Source: Limnohabitans parvus II-B4
GTDB lineage: Bacteria > Pseudomonadota > Gammaproteobacteria > Burkholderiales > Burkholderiaceae_C
Direction of reading: 5' to 3'
NCBI RefSeq assembly: GCF_003063455.1
Contig: NZ_NESN01000002.1
Location: 620,001 to 684,000, forward strand
Length of the DNA stretch: 64,000 nt
The position numbers and the translations under genes were made by a program. A model generated the notes under the pieces. That model was given only the letters and a program-made list of their open reading frames with translations. It was not told the origin of the DNA and made no database searches. Each line of letters opens with the position of its first letter. The stretch's first letter is position 1. Shown here piece after piece: positions 39,209 to 48,539 of this stretch.

Positions 39209-40432
39209 CTATCCCGCCCCTACCCGTTGAAACAAGCCTCCTGGCAAACGCCCCACCTGGCCCATCAGCTCCAGCTCGAGCAGTTGGGCTTGCAGTTGCG
39301 CGGTGCTCCAGCCGCAACGTGCTTGCAGGGCATCGAGACTCACCGGGTCGTGGCCCAAAGCACTGAGCAGCGCATCTTCGGACTCATCGCCATGCGTGGC
39401 CAGCGATTCCTTGTCCTCAACACTTTCTAGCGCCAATGGCACTTGCCTGAGCGGGTCGGGCAGGCGCAACTCTTCCAGCACGTCTTGCGCTGACTCCACC
39501 AGCTTGGCCCCTTGTTTGATCAGCAGATGACAGCCCTTGGATTGGGCCGAATGGATCGAGCCGGGGATGGCCATGACATCGCGGCCTTGCTCCAGCGCTT
39601 GTTTGGCGGTGATGAGCGAGCCCGATTGCAAAGCCGCCTCCACCACCAGCGTGGCTTGGGACAAGCCCGAAATCAGCCGGTTGCGGCGCGGGAAATTGGG
39701 GGCCAGCGGTGGTGTGCCCAGCGGGTATTCGCTGAGGATCAGCCCCCTTTGGGCAATCTGGTGCGCCAGATCGCGGTGCTGGCGCGGATAGACGCGGTCC
39801 AGCCCGGTGCCGACCACGGCAATGGTGGGCAAAGGACTGTCCGGTGCGCCCCCGCCCGGTGCCCCCAACAGAGCGCCTTCGTGTGCTGCACCGTCGATGC
39901 CCAGTGCCAGACCCGAGATGACCGTCAGCCCGCTGCTGGCCAGGCTGCGGGCAAATTCGCGGGCATTGACAAGACCTTGCGGCGTCGGGTTGCGGCTGCC
40001 CACCATGGCCACTGTTTGCGCGGCTTGCAGGTTCGGCAGGGTGTGGGTCTGGCCCATGGCGTAAAGCATCAACGGCGGGTCTGGAATTTCCAGCAGTGCG
40101 CCGGGGTAGTCCGCATCGCCCAGCGTGACCACGGCGCGGCCAATGCCTGTGTCTGTGGCTTGCAGCCAGTGCCAGGTTTCGTCGGTCAGTTCGGGCCAAC
40201 CCAGAGGCGTTTCACGCAGCGCCTTGGCTTGCAGCAATGAGACAACCTGGCGCAAGGCGGCTTCGGGTTGTTGAAAGATGGCATCGGGTTCGCCAAATGC
40301 CGCCAGCAAGCGCCTGGCAGCGTCTGGTCCGACGCCAGGCGTGAGCGCAAGGCGCAACCAAGAGCCCAACTCTTCGGGGGTGTTCACCATCATGTCTCCC
40401 TGCGCAGCCTGGGTGGCTGTCTGTGCAGACAT
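39209..40432 (-). CDS. dprA: DNA processing protein DprA (Smf)
   Basis: This 407-residue protein loads RecA on incoming single-stranded DNA during transformation. A SAM-like N-terminal part (about 15-75) precedes the Rossmann core VAMVGSRNPTPQGLVNAREFARSLASSGL...SGLALGIDGAAHEGAL (from about 141), with GLDRVYPRQHRDLA and FPRRNRLISGLS. A DprA winged-helix C-terminus (DALQARCGWSTAQLQAQLLELELMG) follows. This suggests competence genes in the genome. Confidence 0.95.
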   Translation of the reverse strand: MSAQTATQAAQGDMMVNTPEELGSWLRLALTPGVGPDAARRLLAAFGEPDAIFQQPEAALRQVVSLLQAKALRETPLGWPELTDETWHWLQATDTGIGRAVVTLGDADYPGALLEIPDPPLMLYAMGQTHTLPNLQAAQTVAMVGSRNPTPQGLVNAREFARSLASSGLTVISGLALGIDGAAHEGALLGAPGGGAPDSPLPTIAVVGTGLDRVYPRQHRDLAHQIAQRGLILSEYPLGTPPLAPNFPRRNRLISGLSQATLVVEAALQSGSLITAKQALEQGRDVMAIPGSIHSAQSKGCHLLIKQGAKLVESAQDVLEELRLPDPLRQVPLALESVEDKESLATHGDESEDALLSALGHDPVSLDALQARCGWSTAQLQAQLLELELMGQVGRLPGGLFQRVGAG

Positions 40433-40482
40433 TGTGGGCCAAACCCGTTGTGCTGCCTAGGGTCGGGGGTGATGGTGCTTGC

Positions 40483-41211
40483 TTAGGCTTGGCGGTTTTG
40501 CCGGTGGTGGGCCAGCCCGCCAAACAACAGGTGGTTGGCCAAAGCCACCGTCCAGCAGATGAAGCCTGTCCAGAAAGTGTGGCTGGGGTAGTGCGCACCC
40601 CGCAAGGTTTGGGTGAGCCCCAAAACCAGGCCCAGCAGCAGCACGCTGGCCAGGATGCGTCGCCCGATGGTCCGTTGAGTGCTCAACCCAGAACCGAGCC
40701 ATGGCAAGGCCAGCCCGACAAATGCCAGCGCCGATGAAGCGTGCCCACCTGGGAAGCAATGCCCAGCACCCCCGTCCAGCACCCCCCAGTGCCAGTGCGA
40801 GACATAGATCGCCGCACCGCCAAAATCCTGCAGATCCCAGGGGCAACTGGTCAGGCTGAACCGCTTGAGGGTGCTGATGGTGATGAGCCCCAGAGTGATG
40901 CCCAGCATGATTTCGGTGCGTTGCAAGCGGGTCAATTGGCGAAACGCCCCCTGCGGCCACCAAACCATGGTTAACAGGCCGAGATAAATCACGATGGCCA
41001 GTTGTTTGGCGCGGGTGTGCAAAATTTCTTCCAGCCACCAGTTGTTGCGCAGGTTGAAGCCGCCACCGTCGGCAATCCAGTGCATCACCGTCCTGTCAAG
41101 GCCGGAAAAATCCCATGCCAGCAAGCACAACAGCGCGACCCAGGTGAACTGCCCCAGGCGCCTGGAAGGACTGAGGTCGCCCGGGGTGGCGTAGGTGGAT
41201 GCTGGGGTCAT
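40483..41211 (-). CDS. PAP2-family lipid phosphatase
   Basis: This 242-residue membrane protein has six predicted TMs. The PAP2 motifs are KRFSLTSCPW (motif 1 variant, about 116-125), CFPGGHASSALAF (motif 2) and LRGAHYPSHTFWTGF (motif 3 with the catalytic His). It could dephosphorylate lipid A or undecaprenyl pyrophosphate. It is divergent from an EptA-like gene (158-bp gap), an arrangement seen with lipid A modification pairs. Start 41211 (MTPASTYA) is chosen by family length. Confidence 0.8.
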   Translation of the reverse strand: MTPASTYATPGDLSPSRRLGQFTWVALLCLLAWDFSGLDRTVMHWIADGGGFNLRNNWWLEEILHTRAKQLAIVIYLGLLTMVWWPQGAFRQLTRLQRTEIMLGITLGLITISTLKRFSLTSCPWDLQDFGGAAIYVSHWHWGVLDGGAGHCFPGGHASSALAFVGLALPWLGSGLSTQRTIGRRILASVLLLGLVLGLTQTLRGAHYPSHTFWTGFICWTVALANHLLFGGLAHHRQNRQA

Positions 41212-41369
41212 GTGTCTTGAAGTGCGTGAAAGCTGGAGCCCAGAATGTAATGGGGTTTGCACGGCACGTGGCAAGACAGCCGGGTTTTGCCACGCCTTTG
41301 CCAGGCGTTTCAGCGCAGCTTCATAGGCCGTGTCTAGAATCGAGCCCATTTGTACCTTGGATCTACCCT

Positions 41370-43034
41370 GTGACGGCTCCCATCAAGCTTCTTTCTGCGC
41401 GTTCTGCTTGGCACCCCACGGCCTTGCTGGCGGTCTTGACCGTCTGGCTGGGCACCGTGGGCAATTTCCCGTTCTGGATGGCCCTTTGGAAACTGCCTGA
41501 AACGCAAGGGATGCGTGCGGTGACCACCACGGCCAGCCTGTGGCTGATTTTGCTGGGCTTGCTGGGCTGGTTTTTGTGCCTTTGGGTTTGGCCGCGCTGG
41601 CTCAAGCCGGCGGCCGTGGTGTTGTTGCTGACGGTGACGTCCAGCAGTTATTTCATGCTCACTTATGGGGTGGTCATCGACCCCAGCATGTTGGCCAACG
41701 TGGTGCAAACCGATGTACGCGAGGTGCGTGACTTGTTGTCGTGGACCATGCTGGCGGCCTTGGTGGTGGGCGTGATTCTTCCCGGGGTCTGGTTGTGGCG
41801 TCAGTCCGTTCGGACGGTGAACGCCAAGCCGCTGATCTTGCGGCAACTGGGGGTGTCTTTGCTGGCCTTGCTGGTGGCCTTGGGGCTCTTTTGGATGTCG
41901 TTTCAGGACATCGCCTCGCTGACCCGCAACCACAAGCATTTGCGTTACATGGTCAACCCGTTCAACAGTGTGTACGCAGTCACCCGGCTGTTTGTGGGGC
42001 AAGCGGCTCAGGCCAGCCAGCCATTGCTGGCGATTGGCGATGACGCGAAAGTGGTGGCCCCCGTGTCAACGGCAGACCAAGCGCCCTTGGTGGTGTTTGT
42101 GTTGGGCGAGACGGCCAGGGCCGCTAATTTTGGTTTGAGCGGGTATGCCCGTGACACCACGCCACAGTTGCGCAAGTTGCAGGCGCAGGGTGACCTGACC
42201 TACTTCTCGGACGTGAGGTCTTGTGGCACCAGCACGCAGGCCTCGGTGCCCTGCATGTTTTCGCATTTGGGGAAAGCCGCCTATGAGGGCAACAGCCAGC
42301 GTTTTGAAAGCGTGCTGGATGTGCTGCAGCGTGCCGGTTTGGCGGTGCTTTGGCTGGACAACCAGTCCGGTTGCAAAGGGGTGTGCGAGCGCGTGCCCAA
42401 CGTCTCGACCACGGCCTTGAACGTGCCCGAGTTTTGCAAGGATGGCGAGTGCCTCGACGAGGTGATGCTGCACGAGCTGCCCAAGCAATTGGCTGCGCTG
42501 GACCCGGCCAAACGAGCCAAAGGCACCGTGGTGGTGATGCACCAGATGGGCAGCCATGGCCCAGCTTATTACAAGCGCTCACCCAAAGCGCTCAAGCAGT
42601 TTTTGCCCGAATGCAGCAGCCACGCCTTGCAAAACTGCCCGCCCGAGCAGATCGTGAATGCCTATGACAACTCGATTCTCTATGCCGACCATTTCATCGC
42701 CAAGACGGTGCATTGGTTGCAAGCGCAGTCACGTCCTACCGCGCTGATGTACGTGTCCGACCACGGCGAGTCTTTGGGCGAAAAAGGCCTGTATCTGCAT
42801 GGCATGCCTTACAGCATGGCCCCGAAAGAGCAAATCCATGTGCCGATGGTGGTGTGGCTGTCCAAGCCCATGCAGCGTCAGCGGGGTTGGAGCATGGCCT
42901 GTTTGCAGGCCCAAAGTGGCAAGGCTTTGTCGCACGACAACTTGTTCCATTCGGTGCTGGGCTTGACCCAGGTCAGCACGGGTTTGGCCAAACCGGAGCT
43001 GGACATCTTTTCGGCTTGTTCGCCAGCCCGCTGA
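41370..43034 (+). CDS. eptA: Lipid A phosphoethanolamine transferase (EptA/MCR-like)
   Basis: This protein of about 554 residues has five N-terminal TMs (about 1-180) and a periplasmic sulfatase-fold domain. Catalytic features are VFVLGETARAANFGLSGY (metal Glu), SCGTSTQASVPCMFS (nucleophile Thr), MGSHGPAYY and YVSDHGESLGEKGLYLHGMPYS (metal Asp/His). It transfers phosphoethanolamine to lipid A phosphates at the outer face of the inner membrane, which lowers binding of cationic peptides. The start is taken as GTG 41370 from family length; no strong ribosome-binding site was found. Confidence 0.87.
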   Translation: MTAPIKLLSARSAWHPTALLAVLTVWLGTVGNFPFWMALWKLPETQGMRAVTTTASLWLILLGLLGWFLCLWVWPRWLKPAAVVLLLTVTSSSYFMLTYGVVIDPSMLANVVQTDVREVRDLLSWTMLAALVVGVILPGVWLWRQSVRTVNAKPLILRQLGVSLLALLVALGLFWMSFQDIASLTRNHKHLRYMVNPFNSVYAVTRLFVGQAAQASQPLLAIGDDAKVVAPVSTADQAPLVVFVLGETARAANFGLSGYARDTTPQLRKLQAQGDLTYFSDVRSCGTSTQASVPCMFSHLGKAAYEGNSQRFESVLDVLQRAGLAVLWLDNQSGCKGVCERVPNVSTTALNVPEFCKDGECLDEVMLHELPKQLAALDPAKRAKGTVVVMHQMGSHGPAYYKRSPKALKQFLPECSSHALQNCPPEQIVNAYDNSILYADHFIAKTVHWLQAQSRPTALMYVSDHGESLGEKGLYLHGMPYSMAPKEQIHVPMVVWLSKPMQRQRGWSMACLQAQSGKALSHDNLFHSVLGLTQVSTGLAKPELDIFSACSPAR

Positions 43035-43127
43035 AGTCGCACGCGGCCACACAGATGGCCAGCTTGGGCAGGTGCTTTGGAAATTGGGGACAATACAGCC
43101 CTGATTTCTTTTCCGTTTTGATCCCCC

Positions 43128-43634
43128 ATGGCCCTGCTCCCTATTCTTTGCTATCCCGACCAACGCCTGCACAAGGTGGCCAAGCCCGTGCAGGCGGTAG
43201 ATGACCGCATTCGCGTCTTGATCGACGACATGCTGGAAACCATGTACGACGCCAGTGGCATTGGCCTGGCGGCGACGCAGATCGACGTGCACGAGCGGCT
43301 GGTGGTGATCGATACCTCCGAAGAACGCAACCAGCCCTTGGTGCTGATCAACCCCGAAATCACCTGGATGGGCGACGAGCGCGTCAAAGGCGAAGAGGGC
43401 TGCTTGTCGGTGCCCGGCATTTACGATGGTGTGGAGCGTGCTACGGCCGTCAAGGTCACCGCGCTTGACCGCCATGGCAAGGCTCAAAACATCGAGGCCG
43501 AAGGCATGCTGGCCATCTGTATCCAGCACGAGCTGGACCACTTGAAGGGCAAAGTGTTCGTCGAATACCTGTCCCCGCTCAAGCAAGGCCGCATCAAGAC
43601 CAAGCTGGTCAAAGCCCAAAAAGCCGAGCGCTGA
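43128..43634 (+). CDS. def: Peptide deformylase
   Basis: This 168-residue metalloenzyme removes the N-formyl group from new proteins. All three motifs are intact: GIGLAATQ (about 44-51), EGCLSVP (about 88-94) and QHELDH (about 131-136). It lies 7 bp before fmt in the standard def-fmt pair. Confidence 0.97.
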   Translation: MALLPILCYPDQRLHKVAKPVQAVDDRIRVLIDDMLETMYDASGIGLAATQIDVHERLVVIDTSEERNQPLVLINPEITWMGDERVKGEEGCLSVPGIYDGVERATAVKVTALDRHGKAQNIEAEGMLAICIQHELDHLKGKVFVEYLSPLKQGRIKTKLVKAQKAER

Positions 43635-43641
43635 GCACGGC

Positions 43642-44607
43642 ATGCGTTTGATATTTGCGGGTACGCCCGAATTCGCCCACGTGGCCATGGCCGCCTTGCA
43701 CGCTGCTGGCCACGAAGTGGTGTTGGTGCTGACCCAGCCTGACCGCCCCGCTGGCCGTGGCATGAAGCTGCTGCCCTCTCCCGTCAAGCAATGGGCCCTT
43801 GACCACAAGGTGCCCGTGGCCCAGCCGCGCAGCCTGCGCCTGGACGGCAAATATCCTGAAGACGCCGCCGCTGCCCGCGACACCCTGTTGGCTGCGAAGG
43901 CAGACGCCATGATCGTGGCCGCTTATGGCTTGATCCTGCCGCAGTGGGTGTTGGACTTGCCCCCCAAAGGCTGCCTGAACATCCACGCGTCCCTTTTGCC
44001 ACGTTGGCGCGGTGCAGCGCCCATTCACCGCGCCATCGAGGCAGGTGACACCCAAACCGGCATCACCATCATGCAAATGGACGCGGGCCTGGACACGGGC
44101 GACATGCTGCTGGTGCGTACCGAGGCCATTTTGCCGACCGACACCACGGCCGTGTTGCACGACCGGCTTGCGGCGCTGGGGGGCGAAGCGATTGTGCAGG
44201 CGCTGGCCGACATCGACCAGTTGCAGCGACAGCCCCAACCGAGTGAAGGCGTGAACTACGCCCACAAGATCGAAAAAGCCGAAGCTGCACTCGACTGGGC
44301 CTTGAGTGCCGAGGTGCTGGCGCGGCGCATCCGCGCTTTTGACCCCTTTCCGGGCATGACCGTGCCGCTCACGACCGAGGCGGGCACCGAAACCCTCAAG
44401 CTCTGGCAAGCCGTGGCCGAGCCTTTGCAGGCAGCGGCTGAGCCCGGCACCGTGGTGCAGGCCGATGCGCAAGGCGTGCGCGTGGCTTGTGGCGAGGGGC
44501 AGCTGTGCCTCACGCAACTGCAGCGCCCCGGTGGCAAGCGCTTGAGTGCGGCCGACTTCTTGCGCGGCTGCCCTTTGCAGGCCGGTCAGCGGCTGGTGGC
44601 GGCCTGA
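43642..44607 (+). CDS. fmt: Methionyl-tRNA formyltransferase
   Basis: This 321-residue enzyme formylates initiator Met-tRNA with 10-formyl-THF. The N-terminal Rossmann domain has [32 protein letters not shown] (catalytic loop) and DTGDML; the C-terminal OB domain binds tRNA. Its stop shares one base with the azlC start. Confidence 0.97.
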   Translation: MRLIFAGTPEFAHVAMAALHAAGHEVVLVLTQPDRPAGRGMKLLPSPVKQWALDHKVPVAQPRSLRLDGKYPEDAAAARDTLLAAKADAMIVAAYGLILPQWVLDLPPKGCLNIHASLLPRWRGAAPIHRAIEAGDTQTGITIMQMDAGLDTGDMLLVRTEAILPTDTTAVLHDRLAALGGEAIVQALADIDQLQRQPQPSEGVNYAHKIEKAEAALDWALSAEVLARRIRAFDPFPGMTVPLTTEAGTETLKLWQAVAEPLQAAAEPGTVVQADAQGVRVACGEGQLCLTQLQRPGGKRLSAADFLRGCPLQAGQRLVAA

Positions 44608-45338
44608 TGTTTTTCCTCGCGCGCCTGTACCGTCACCCTGCCTTTGTGCAGGGCATGCGCGAGGTGTCGCCGCAGTCGCCGGGCATTGCCGCCTGGGGCC
44701 TGATGACCGGCGTGGCCATGGTCAAGTCGGGCATGAGCGTGTTCGAGGCCAGCGCCATGACGCTGCTGGTGTTCGCGGGCAGCTCGCAGCTGGCGTCCAT
44801 CCCACTTATCGTGGCGGGCGCGCCTGCCTGGGTGATTCTGGCCACAGGCTTTTGCGTGAACCTGCGCTTTGTGGTGTTCAGTCTGCATTTGCGTCAGTTC
44901 TTGATCCACCTGCCGCGCTGGCAGCGCATGCTGCACGGCTATTTGACGGCCGACATCAGCTACGTGCTGTTTGTGCGCAAGTACGCCCACCCGGCCGAGA
45001 CCGCCGAGGGGCGGCTGGAACAAGAGGCTTATTTGGCTGGCAACGACTTTTTGAACTGGTTGTCGTGGATCGTGGCGAGCTTTGTCGGCATCGCGCTGGC
45101 CAACCTGATTCCGCCCAGCTGGGGCTTGGGTTTTGCGGGCATTTTGTGCCTGCTGGGCATCCAGTGCTCGCTGGCCAGTTCGCGCATGCGCATGCTGTCG
45201 GCGGCAGTCGCTGGCGCTGCGGCGGTGGTGGCCTACAGCCTGCCGCTCAAGCTCAACATCGTGGTGGCGATTGCCGTGGCGGTGATCTTGTGCCTCACGG
45301 TCGAAAAAATGCGGCCTGCTCCGGGAGTGTCCGCATGA
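44607..45338 (+). CDS. azlC: AzlC-family branched-chain amino acid exporter subunit
   Basis: This 243-residue membrane protein (GIAAWGLMTGVAMVKSGMSV, TLLVFAGSSQLASIPLI, GFCVNLRFVVFSLHLRQ) is the large subunit of an AzlCD/YgaZH exporter. The ATG at 44607 overlaps the fmt stop TGA by one base. azlD follows with a 4-bp overlap. Confidence 0.88.
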   Translation: MFFLARLYRHPAFVQGMREVSPQSPGIAAWGLMTGVAMVKSGMSVFEASAMTLLVFAGSSQLASIPLIVAGAPAWVILATGFCVNLRFVVFSLHLRQFLIHLPRWQRMLHGYLTADISYVLFVRKYAHPAETAEGRLEQEAYLAGNDFLNWLSWIVASFVGIALANLIPPSWGLGFAGILCLLGIQCSLASSRMRMLSAAVAGAAAVVAYSLPLKLNIVVAIAVAVILCLTVEKMRPAPGVSA

Positions 45339-45682
45339 ACATGGCTTGGGGCGGCACCGATCTGTGGACTTTGGCCGTCATCGTCGGACTGGCGCTGGTC
45401 ACGGTGCTCACGCGCAGCTTCTTTTTCATATCCAGCAAAAACTGGCAGTTGCCCCATTGGGCGCAGCGTGGCCTGCAATACGCGCCCATCGCCGCTTTGT
45501 CGGCTGTGGTGGTGCCTGAAATCATCACCGTGCAGGGTGTTTTGATCAGCACTTGGCAAGACGCCCGCTTGTTTTCGGCGGTGGTGGGCGCTGCCGTTTA
45601 TTTTTGGCGACGTGATGTGCTGTTCACCATCATCGCGGGCATGGCGGTTTATTTGCCTTTGCATTTGGGGTGGGGCTGGTAA
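45335..45682 (+). CDS. azlD: AzlD-family exporter subunit
   Basis: This 115-residue protein has four hydrophobic segments. It begins MNMAWGGTDLWTLAVIVGLALVTVLTRSFFF and contains RGLQYAPIAALSAVVVPEI, typical of AzlD/YgaH. The start at 45335 overlaps the azlC stop (ATGA). The same frame is open far upstream inside azlC, but this start is set by coupling and family length. Confidence 0.87.
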   Translation: MNMAWGGTDLWTLAVIVGLALVTVLTRSFFFISSKNWQLPHWAQRGLQYAPIAALSAVVVPEIITVQGVLISTWQDARLFSAVVGAAVYFWRRDVLFTIIAGMAVYLPLHLGWGW

Positions 45683-45788
45683 GTCCCGTTTGCGCGTTGT
45701 TCGGGGTTCGTACCTGCGCAACGTCAGCCGCTGTCAGGCCGGGCTTTTAAAATGGATGTGAATTGACCCATCCACTTTTCTTCACACC

Positions 45789-46982
45789 ATGAACGTCATC
45801 CGTTTTTCTGATCTGTGCGCCAGCGGCAAAGCTGCGGGCCAACGTGTTTTCATCCGCGCCGACCTGAACGTGCCGCAAGCCGATGACGGCAGCATCACCG
45901 AAGACACCCGCGTGCGTGCCAGCGTGCCCTGCATCCAGATGGCGTTGGACGCTGGCGCTGCCGTGATGGTGACCAGCCACTTGGGCCGTCCCACCGAGGG
46001 CGAGTTCAAACCCGAAGACTCGCTGGCCCCGGTGGCCAAGCGCTTGGGCGAGCTGCTGGGCCGTGATGTGCCGCTGGTCGCCAATTGGGTGGACGGCGTG
46101 ACCGTGGCCCCCGGCCAAGTGGTGCTGCTGGAAAACTGCCGCGTCAACAAAGGCGAAAAGAAGAACAACGAAGACCTGGCCCGCAAGATGGCCCAGTTGT
46201 GCGACATCTACGTGAACGACGCCTTTGGCACCGCTCACCGCGCCGAGGGTACAACGTATGGCATCGCCCAGTTCGCCCCCATCGCCTGTGCCGGCCCCTT
46301 GCTGGCCGCCGAGATCGACGCCATTGGCAAGGCCCTGGCCGCGCCGAAGCGCCCATTGGCCGCCATCGTGGCGGGCAGCAAGGTCAGTACCAAGTTGACT
46401 ATCTTGAAGAGCCTGTCACAAAACGTGGACCAGCTCATCGTGGGCGGTGGCATTGCCAACACCTTCATGCTGGCGGTGGGCTTGAAGATCGGCAAGAGCT
46501 TGGCTGAAGCCGACTTGGTGGATGAGGCCAAAGCCGTGATTGAAGCCATGAAAGCCCGTGGCGCTGAAGTGCCGATCCCGACCGATGTGGTGGTGGCCAA
46601 AACCTTTGCCGCCGACGCCGTGGCCACCGTGAAGAAAGCCACCGAGGTGGCCGATGACGACATGATTTTGGACATCGGCCCAGAGACCGCAGCCAAACTG
46701 GCCGCGCAGCTCAAGCAAGCCGGCACCATTGTGTGGAACGGCCCGGTGGGTGTGTTTGAGTTTGCGGCCTTCGAAAACGGCACCAAGGTGATCGCCCAAG
46801 CGATTGCCGAGTCCAGCGCCTTCAGCATCGCGGGTGGTGGCGACACGCTGGCCGCGATTGCCAAGTACGGCATTGAAAAGCAGGTGGGCTACATCTCGAC
46901 CGGCGGTGGTGCGTTCCTCGAGATCCTGGAAGGCAAGACCTTGCCTGCATTTGAGATTTTGGCCAAGCGCGCAGCGGGCTGA
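45789..46982 (+). CDS. pgk: Phosphoglycerate kinase
   Basis: This 397-residue glycolytic enzyme interconverts 1,3-bisphosphoglycerate and 3-phosphoglycerate with [18 protein letters not shown] (about 18-29), [10 protein letters not shown] (about 62) and the C-terminal WNGPVGVFE and GGGDTLAAI segments are present. It lies near pyk and fba, giving a glycolysis cluster. Confidence 0.97.
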   Translation: MNVIRFSDLCASGKAAGQRVFIRADLNVPQADDGSITEDTRVRASVPCIQMALDAGAAVMVTSHLGRPTEGEFKPEDSLAPVAKRLGELLGRDVPLVANWVDGVTVAPGQVVLLENCRVNKGEKKNNEDLARKMAQLCDIYVNDAFGTAHRAEGTTYGIAQFAPIACAGPLLAAEIDAIGKALAAPKRPLAAIVAGSKVSTKLTILKSLSQNVDQLIVGGGIANTFMLAVGLKIGKSLAEADLVDEAKAVIEAMKARGAEVPIPTDVVVAKTFAADAVATVKKATEVADDDMILDIGPETAAKLAAQLKQAGTIVWNGPVGVFEFAAFENGTKVIAQAIAESSAFSIAGGGDTLAAIAKYGIEKQVGYISTGGGAFLEILEGKTLPAFEILAKRAAG

Positions 46983-47029
46983 AGTCGCCGTCGGGGCAGC
47001 CAGGAGCCAAGTGGGTCCATGGATCTTTT

Positions 47030-47099
47030 TGTCACCCCCGACTTGATCGGGGGTCCATGCCTTCGGTGGTCATGGATACCCGCGTTCGCGGGCATGACA
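47030..47099 (-). repeat. Full copy of the 70-bp two-hairpin element (inverted)
   Basis: TGTCACCCCCG to GGCATGACA is 70 bp, in the orientation opposite to the secF array. Stems are ACCCCCGA / TCGGGGGT and ATACCCGC / GCGGGCAT with CATGCCTTCG between. It lies between pgk and the convergent desaturase. Confidence 0.87.
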
Positions 47100-47144
47100 A
47101 GACCAAGTGCCCCTGGTCAAGCTGGCATGAGCTGCATGCGCCCA

Positions 47145-47175
47145 ACAAAAAACCCCGCATCGCGGGGTTTTTTGT
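47145..47175. terminator. Bidirectional terminator between pgk and the desaturase gene
   Basis: ACAAAAAACCCCGC and GCGGGGTTTTTTGT form a perfect stem with U-tracts on both strands. It serves the two convergent genes. Confidence 0.92.
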
Positions 47176-47194
47176 GGCCAAGGCACAAGCCCGG

Positions 47195-48310
47195 TCAGGC
47201 TTGAGCTGCAGGGGGCAGGTTGCCGCGCACCGGGCTGGTCATGTTGCCCTTGAAGTCGGTCCAGCATTCGCGGGTGAAGTCGTACATCTTGCAGTTTTTG
47301 GCGGTCTCGAAATACCACTTCCAGGAGAACGGCTGCACGATGATGCGGCCGGGCAGCATCTCTTCGAGCTTGGACTGCGCTTGCTTCAGGCGGTACAGCG
47401 GGATGCTCATGTCCACATGGTGGGCGGTGTGCTCCATGATGTGGTGCATCAGCGCGCCGATGTTGAACGGGAAGGTCAGGTGCACGGTGGTCGACACGAA
47501 AGGCGCGGCCTTGGTCCAGGCGGCCTTGTTGTCGTGCCAGGAGACCTTGACGTGGGTGTGGTGCACATAGACCACGAAGCCGATCATGCTGTTCCAAAAG
47601 AAGAAGGGCACGGCAAAACCCAGCAGCAGCGACAGCCAGACCGACTGGCCGGTGTACACGGCAGCAGCGGCAATGGTGGCGATCCAGAAGGCCGCAAACA
47701 GGCTGGCCAGCAAGCTGTCTTTGAAGAAAATCGGGCGGCGGGTGGGCATGTGGGTTTTGTTGGGGAAGAACTCGCGCTTCCACCAGATTTCGATCATGTA
47801 GTACAGACCGGGTGCCCAGCCGCTGCGGTAAGCACGCTCCAGCAGGCGCTGCATGGGGCTCAGGGCTTCAAACTCGGTAGCCGTCAGGGGGGTCCAGACG
47901 AAGTCCACCCCCTTGAGGTTGGTGTAGCCGTGGTGCACCACGTTGTGGCCGGTGTCCCACAGGCTGTAGGGGGTCAGCGAGGGCAAAAACGCGATGCGGC
48001 CCAGCACCTTGTTGAGTTCGCGGTGCGGTGTCAGGCTCTGGTGGCAGGCGTCGTGGCCGATGATGAACAAACGGCCGATCACGAAACCGGCGGCCAGCGC
48101 ACACAGCACTTTGAGCCAGACGGACTCCAGTGCGATGGTGCCGGTGATCAGGGCAAAAAACAGGGCGTAGTCCAAAACCAAAAGCACAAAAGCCCGGAAG
48201 GTGCTGCGCTCAGACAAGGGGATCAGCCACTCGCGCAAAGTCTTGCGGTGCGGCAGGGGTTGGTCCAGTCCAACAGGCTGGTGATCGGTCGGTGTATGCA
48301 ATGCAGTCAT
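47195..48310 (-). CDS. Fatty acid desaturase (omega-6/delta-12 type)
   Basis: This 371-residue membrane desaturase has histidine boxes HDACH (about 86-90), HNVVHH (about 121-126) and HTAHH (about 302-306). It resembles FAD2/DesA-type enzymes that act on acyl-lipids, with four TM segments around the boxes. Regiospecificity is not known. It is unrelated in detail to the shorter desaturase at 13834. Confidence 0.85.
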   Translation of the reverse strand: MTALHTPTDHQPVGLDQPLPHRKTLREWLIPLSERSTFRAFVLLVLDYALFFALITGTIALESVWLKVLCALAAGFVIGRLFIIGHDACHQSLTPHRELNKVLGRIAFLPSLTPYSLWDTGHNVVHHGYTNLKGVDFVWTPLTATEFEALSPMQRLLERAYRSGWAPGLYYMIEIWWKREFFPNKTHMPTRRPIFFKDSLLASLFAAFWIATIAAAAVYTGQSVWLSLLLGFAVPFFFWNSMIGFVVYVHHTHVKVSWHDNKAAWTKAAPFVSTTVHLTFPFNIGALMHHIMEHTAHHVDMSIPLYRLKQAQSKLEEMLPGRIIVQPFSWKWYFETAKNCKMYDFTRECWTDFKGNMTSPVRGNLPPAAQA

Positions 48311-48539
48311 GGTGTTTCTAAGTCAATCGCTTGGCATAAGTTTAGTCGCCTGGACGTTTCCTTGGGCTGACAAGGATCAATTCAGCCATTTAAAAGGCCC
48401 AAATCGGTATATGCACGGTGTTCTTTTGAATGGGGCCTGCCGCTATGCAATCTCATCCTCTGGATCTTGCCGCCGAAAGAACCCGTGATGTAACCGATTT
48501 CGTGTGAAAATTGAAACCAAATTACATGGAGACCCCCGC

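Noticed and set aside
44546..45334. Long upstream extension of azlD inside azlC
   Set aside because: Arg/Gly-rich out-of-frame translation of azlC; the coupled ATG at 45335 gives the family length.
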